In this document: positions 5,842 to 7,548 of the stretch, in pieces
Layout: every line of letters starts with the position of its first letter
How positions within the stretch are numbered: the stretch's first letter is position 1
Origin: Pseudomonadota bacterium
Lineage (GTDB): Bacteria > Pseudomonadota > Gammaproteobacteria > Xanthomonadales > Rhodanobacteraceae
DNA: 7,548 nt
Direction: 5' to 3'
Assembly: GCA_021798675.1 (NCBI GenBank)
Contig: JAJZGE010000076.1
Span: forward strand, 1 to 7,548
Notes under the pieces: model-generated
Seen by the model: only the letters and a program-made list of their open reading frames with translations
Databases searched by the model: none
Told to the model about the DNA's origin: nothing
Made by a program: the position numbers and the translations under genes

Positions 5842-6601
5842 AGCCCGCTTCGCCGCGCCGCGCCGCGGCGGCATGGCTGCCGCACAGCTGGGCCAGCAGG
5901 TCCGGGCGCAGGATCCGCACCGACTTGCGGTTCACTGCGAGGATGCCGGCGGCTTCCATCCGGCTGAACAGGCGGCTGACGGTCTCCACCACCAGCCCGA
6001 GATAGTTGGCGATGTCGTAGCGCGACATGCTGAGGGTCAGTGCGCCGGCGTCGCGCGACAGGCGCGCGTGGCGGTCGGCAAGGCTCTGCAGAAAGATCGC
6101 CAGCCGTTCCTGCGCATGCTGCCGACCCATCATCACCAGATGACTGTTGTCGGCCACCACCTCGCGACTGATCACCCGCATCAGCTGGCGATGCAGCGCC
6201 GGCAGCTCGCCCACGATCTGCTGCAGTTGCGTGTAGGGCAGCTCGCAGATGGAACTGCGTTCCATCGCCTCGGCGGTCATCGGATGGCGGTCGTTGACCA
6301 GCGCGGCGACGCCGAGGATCTCGCCGGGCAGCACGAAGCCCAGCACCTGCACTTCGCCGTCGGCATTCTCCACGAAGGTCTTCAGCGAGCCGGAGCGCAC
6401 CACGTACAACGCGTTGAATGCGTCGCCTTGGCGAAACAGCAACTTGCCGCGATCGAGCGTGCGCTTGTCGCGCACGGCGCTGTCCAGCCGCTCCAGCTCG
6501 TTGCGATCGATGCCGGCAGGCAGGCACAGCTCATGCAGGGCACAGGCGCCGCAACTGCGCCGCAGCTGCTCGATGTCTACTACGACCGGGCCATTTTCCA
6601 T
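5840..6601 (-). CDS. fnr: FNR-type oxygen-sensing transcription regulator (Crp/Fnr family)
   Basis: This is a cytoplasmic regulator expected to bind a [4Fe-4S] cluster under low oxygen, dimerise and bind TTGAT-N4-ATCAA sites. From the chosen start it has 253 residues (E. coli FNR: 250). The N-terminal cluster is C17-x2-C20-x5-C26, and the fourth ligand is Cys119 in SSICELP; spacing matches E. coli FNR C20, C23, C29 and C122. The cyclic-nucleotide-like beta-roll spans about 35-125 (GKLLFRQGD, LPGEILGVAAL), with a dimer helix about 130-160. The helix-turn-helix is about 192-212 (MSRYDIANYLGL-VVETVSR), keeping Glu206, Ser209 and Arg210 of FNR-site readers. Upstream in-frame ATGs at 6613 and 6655 are possible; none has a strong Shine-Dalgarno sequence. 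ATG 6601 is preferred because it gives the usual distance to the first cysteine. No FNR box was seen in front of fnr itself. Confidence 0.93.
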   Translation of the reverse strand: MENGPVVVDIEQLRRSCGACALHELCLPAGIDRNELERLDSAVRDKRTLDRGKLLFRQGDAFNALYVVRSGSLKTFVENADGEVQVLGFVLPGEILGVAALVNDRHPMTAEAMERSSICELPYTQLQQIVGELPALHRQLMRVISREVVADNSHLVMMGRQHAQERLAIFLQSLADRHARLSRDAGALTLSMSRYDIANYLGLVVETVSRLFSRMEAAGILAVNRKSVRILRPDLLAQLCGSHAAAARRGEAG

Positions 6602-6614
6602 AAGGATCCGCATT

Positions 6615-6640
6615 TGCACGCTGATGCACGTGGTTGCACA
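6615..6640. repeat. three TGCAC repeats at exact 10-bp spacing before fnr
   Basis: TGCAC occurs at 6615-6619, 6625-6629 and 6635-6639, one copy per helical turn. With the fnr start at 6601 these lie in its untranslated leader or promoter; with the longest possible start they would be coding. The middle copy contains the palindrome CACGTG (6627-6632). It is a possible protein-binding array, not matched to a known regulator. Confidence 0.4.
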
Positions 6641-6680
6641 CCTGCGTCTGAGCATCAGGTCGCAACATTTTGCATATTAC

Positions 6681-6694
6681 CACCCTGCAGGGTG
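6681..6694. repeat. 14-bp perfect palindrome between the ATPase and fnr genes
   Basis: CACCCTGCAGGGTG is fully self-complementary and lies in the 141-bp gap between the ATPase-hemerythrin gene and fnr. On the minus strand it is followed by an AT-rich stretch (6664-6679, containing TAATAT) that could hold the fnr promoter. It has no loop or T-tract, which favours an operator over a terminator. Confidence 0.5.
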
Positions 6695-6742
6695 CTTTCG
6701 CGACACGGTGGGTAGGGCAAGGTGTCACACGGGCGGGCTCGG

Positions 6743-7548
6743 TCAGCGACTGTCGAGGTTATGGTACAGCTCGTCCTCCTGCGCAAAGTGCAGCTGCAGC
6801 ACGGTATCCAGCCGCAGCAGCACGCGCTGGATCTCAGCCAGCGGGAGATCGGCTGCGCCCGCGGCAAGATCGGCGCTCATCCGACCAAGCAGTCGGATCA
6901 GGCGAAAGATTTCGCGATGCGTGTGGCTCATCGCAGCCAGCGGGTCGTCGCCATGCAGGCGGCTGGCCAGCTGCGGGTAAAGTTCGTCCTGGTCGGCCTG
7001 CTCGTGCGGCAGCAGTTGCCGCTCGAGCTGATCGACCAGCCCCGCCAGCTCCGCGCAGGCAGCAGCCGGCGCACGGCTGACGATATGCTCTGCCACCTGC
7101 TGCAGCCGTTCGAGCACGGGCTTCAGCTCGGCATGCTCGTGGCGCAGCCGCTCGGCGTGATCAGCGCCGATGCTGCTGACGACCGAGTGTTCCAGGCCGC
7201 CACCGAGCGCACGCAGCGCGTTGACGATCACCGCCACGTCGATGGCTTCCTGCACGATCGCGCCGGCCAGCGCCGGCAGCAGGCCGAAGGCCGCCAGCAG
7301 CATCGCCAACAGCGACAGTCCCATCCCGGCCAGCACGCTCTGCAGCGCCACACGCCGCGCCCGACGCGCGATCTGCATGGCTTCGGCGATGCGATCCAGG
7401 CGATCGGACAGCAGCACCACGCCGGCCGCCTCGGACGAGGCGGTGGCGCCGCGCGCGCCCAGCGCGATGCCGACGTCGGCGGCGGCCAGCGCCGGCGCGT
7501 CGTTGATGCCGTCACCGACCATCAGCGTGATGCCCTGCGCGTGCCCCT
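6743..7548 (-). CDS. P1B-type metal ATPase, C-terminal part fused to a hemerythrin domain
   Basis: The frame is open to the window edge, so the start is missing. What remains is the end of the ATP-hydrolysis domain (GDGINDAPALAAADVGIALG, the conserved P-type hinge), then two membrane segments (about residues 62-82 and 84-103, counting from Met at 7522) ending QEAIDVAVIVNALRAL. This identifies a metal-exporting P1B ATPase of the inner membrane, but the metal cannot be assigned because the main transport motif lies outside. The last ~140 residues (about 6746-7162) form a four-helix hemerythrin/HHE domain. Ligand-type residues are His130, His173 with Asp177, His202, and His245 with Glu249, fitting a di-iron or oxo-iron site facing the cytoplasm. 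Hemerythrin-tailed P1B-5 ATPases are known (Acidothermus cellulolyticus; Sinorhizobium Nia, linked to Ni and Fe). It lies upstream of fnr on the same strand, separated by 141 bp. Confidence 0.9.
   Translation of the reverse strand, partial: GHAQGITLMVGDGINDAPALAAADVGIALGARGATASSEAAGVVLLSDRLDRIAEAMQIARRARRVALQSVLAGMGLSLLAMLLAAFGLLPALAGAIVQEAIDVAVIVNALRALGGGLEHSVVSSIGADHAERLRHEHAELKPVLERLQQVAEHIVSRAPAAACAELAGLVDQLERQLLPHEQADQDELYPQLASRLHGDDPLAAMSHTHREIFRLIRLLGRMSADLAAGAADLPLAEIQRVLLRLDTVLQLHFAQEDELYHNLDSR
6746..7162 (-). other. hemerythrin/HHE domain of the ATPase
   Basis: Four helices carry the iron-ligand pattern LRHEHAEL, LLPHEQADQDELYP, SHTHREIFRLI and LHFAQEDELY. The second helix has Asp rather than the commoner Glu four residues after its His. 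Domain limits are approximate. Confidence 0.8.

Noticed and set aside
5715..6527. Long in-frame upstream extension of the acetyltransferase reading frame (would make 460 residues)
   Set aside because: It overlaps fnr in another frame, is low-complexity Arg/Ala/Gly-rich, and ATG 5714 has a good Shine-Dalgarno sequence. The open frame is a high-GC by-product.
5834..6715. 293-residue plus-strand open frame antisense to fnr
   Set aside because: Its composition (His, Gln and Ala-rich) mirrors the complement of fnr, no domain is recognisable, and fnr is a well-supported gene.

Overview
This is a high-GC proteobacterial chromosomal window. It probably comes from a gammaproteobacterium of the Xanthomonadales/Rhodanobacteraceae type, judged from base composition and the style of the proteins; that assignment is moderate and not proven here. 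No mobile element, CRISPR array, rRNA or tRNA was seen. Eight protein genes account for nearly all of the sequence. Two of them run off the edges of the window.

Left part (1-1343, + strand): the 3' portion of a CHAD-domain protein (a family linked to polyphosphate binding) is followed 27 bp later by a small, unrecognised two-helix membrane protein.

Middle part (1478-4016): two peptidoglycan L,D-transpeptidases are transcribed divergently. On the minus strand is a YcbB/LdtD-type enzyme with a lipoprotein-like signal peptide. On the plus strand is a smaller secreted YkuD_2-type enzyme. Their 133-bp shared control region carries overlapping -10 elements on the two strands. The plus-strand leader is pyrimidine-rich, holds an exact 10-bp tandem repeat and has no Shine-Dalgarno sequence. 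A 231-bp convergent intergenic region (4017-4247) follows and holds several inverted repeats.

Right part (4248-7548, all minus strand, read right to left): a P1B-type metal ATPase C-terminus fused to a hemerythrin domain, then an FNR-type oxygen sensor with all four [4Fe-4S] cysteines, then a GNAT acetyltransferase, then a tandem-domain universal stress protein (USP). The GNAT and USP genes form a tight pair (12-bp gap). A 9/10-match FNR box (TTGAT-N4-GTCAA, 5806-5819) lies upstream of the pair. It sits at the class II distance (about -41.5) from a candidate -10 element. The simplest reading is a low-oxygen response module: the FNR protein senses oxygen and switches on the adjacent GNAT-USP operon, while the hemerythrin-fused metal pump is a second candidate O2- or redox-linked component.

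Most families here are known. The strongest leads are the FNR-controlled GNAT-USP operon with a USP whose nucleotide-binding glycines are missing, the ATPase-hemerythrin fusion beside fnr, and the unusual divergent promoter and SD-less leader between the two transpeptidase genes.
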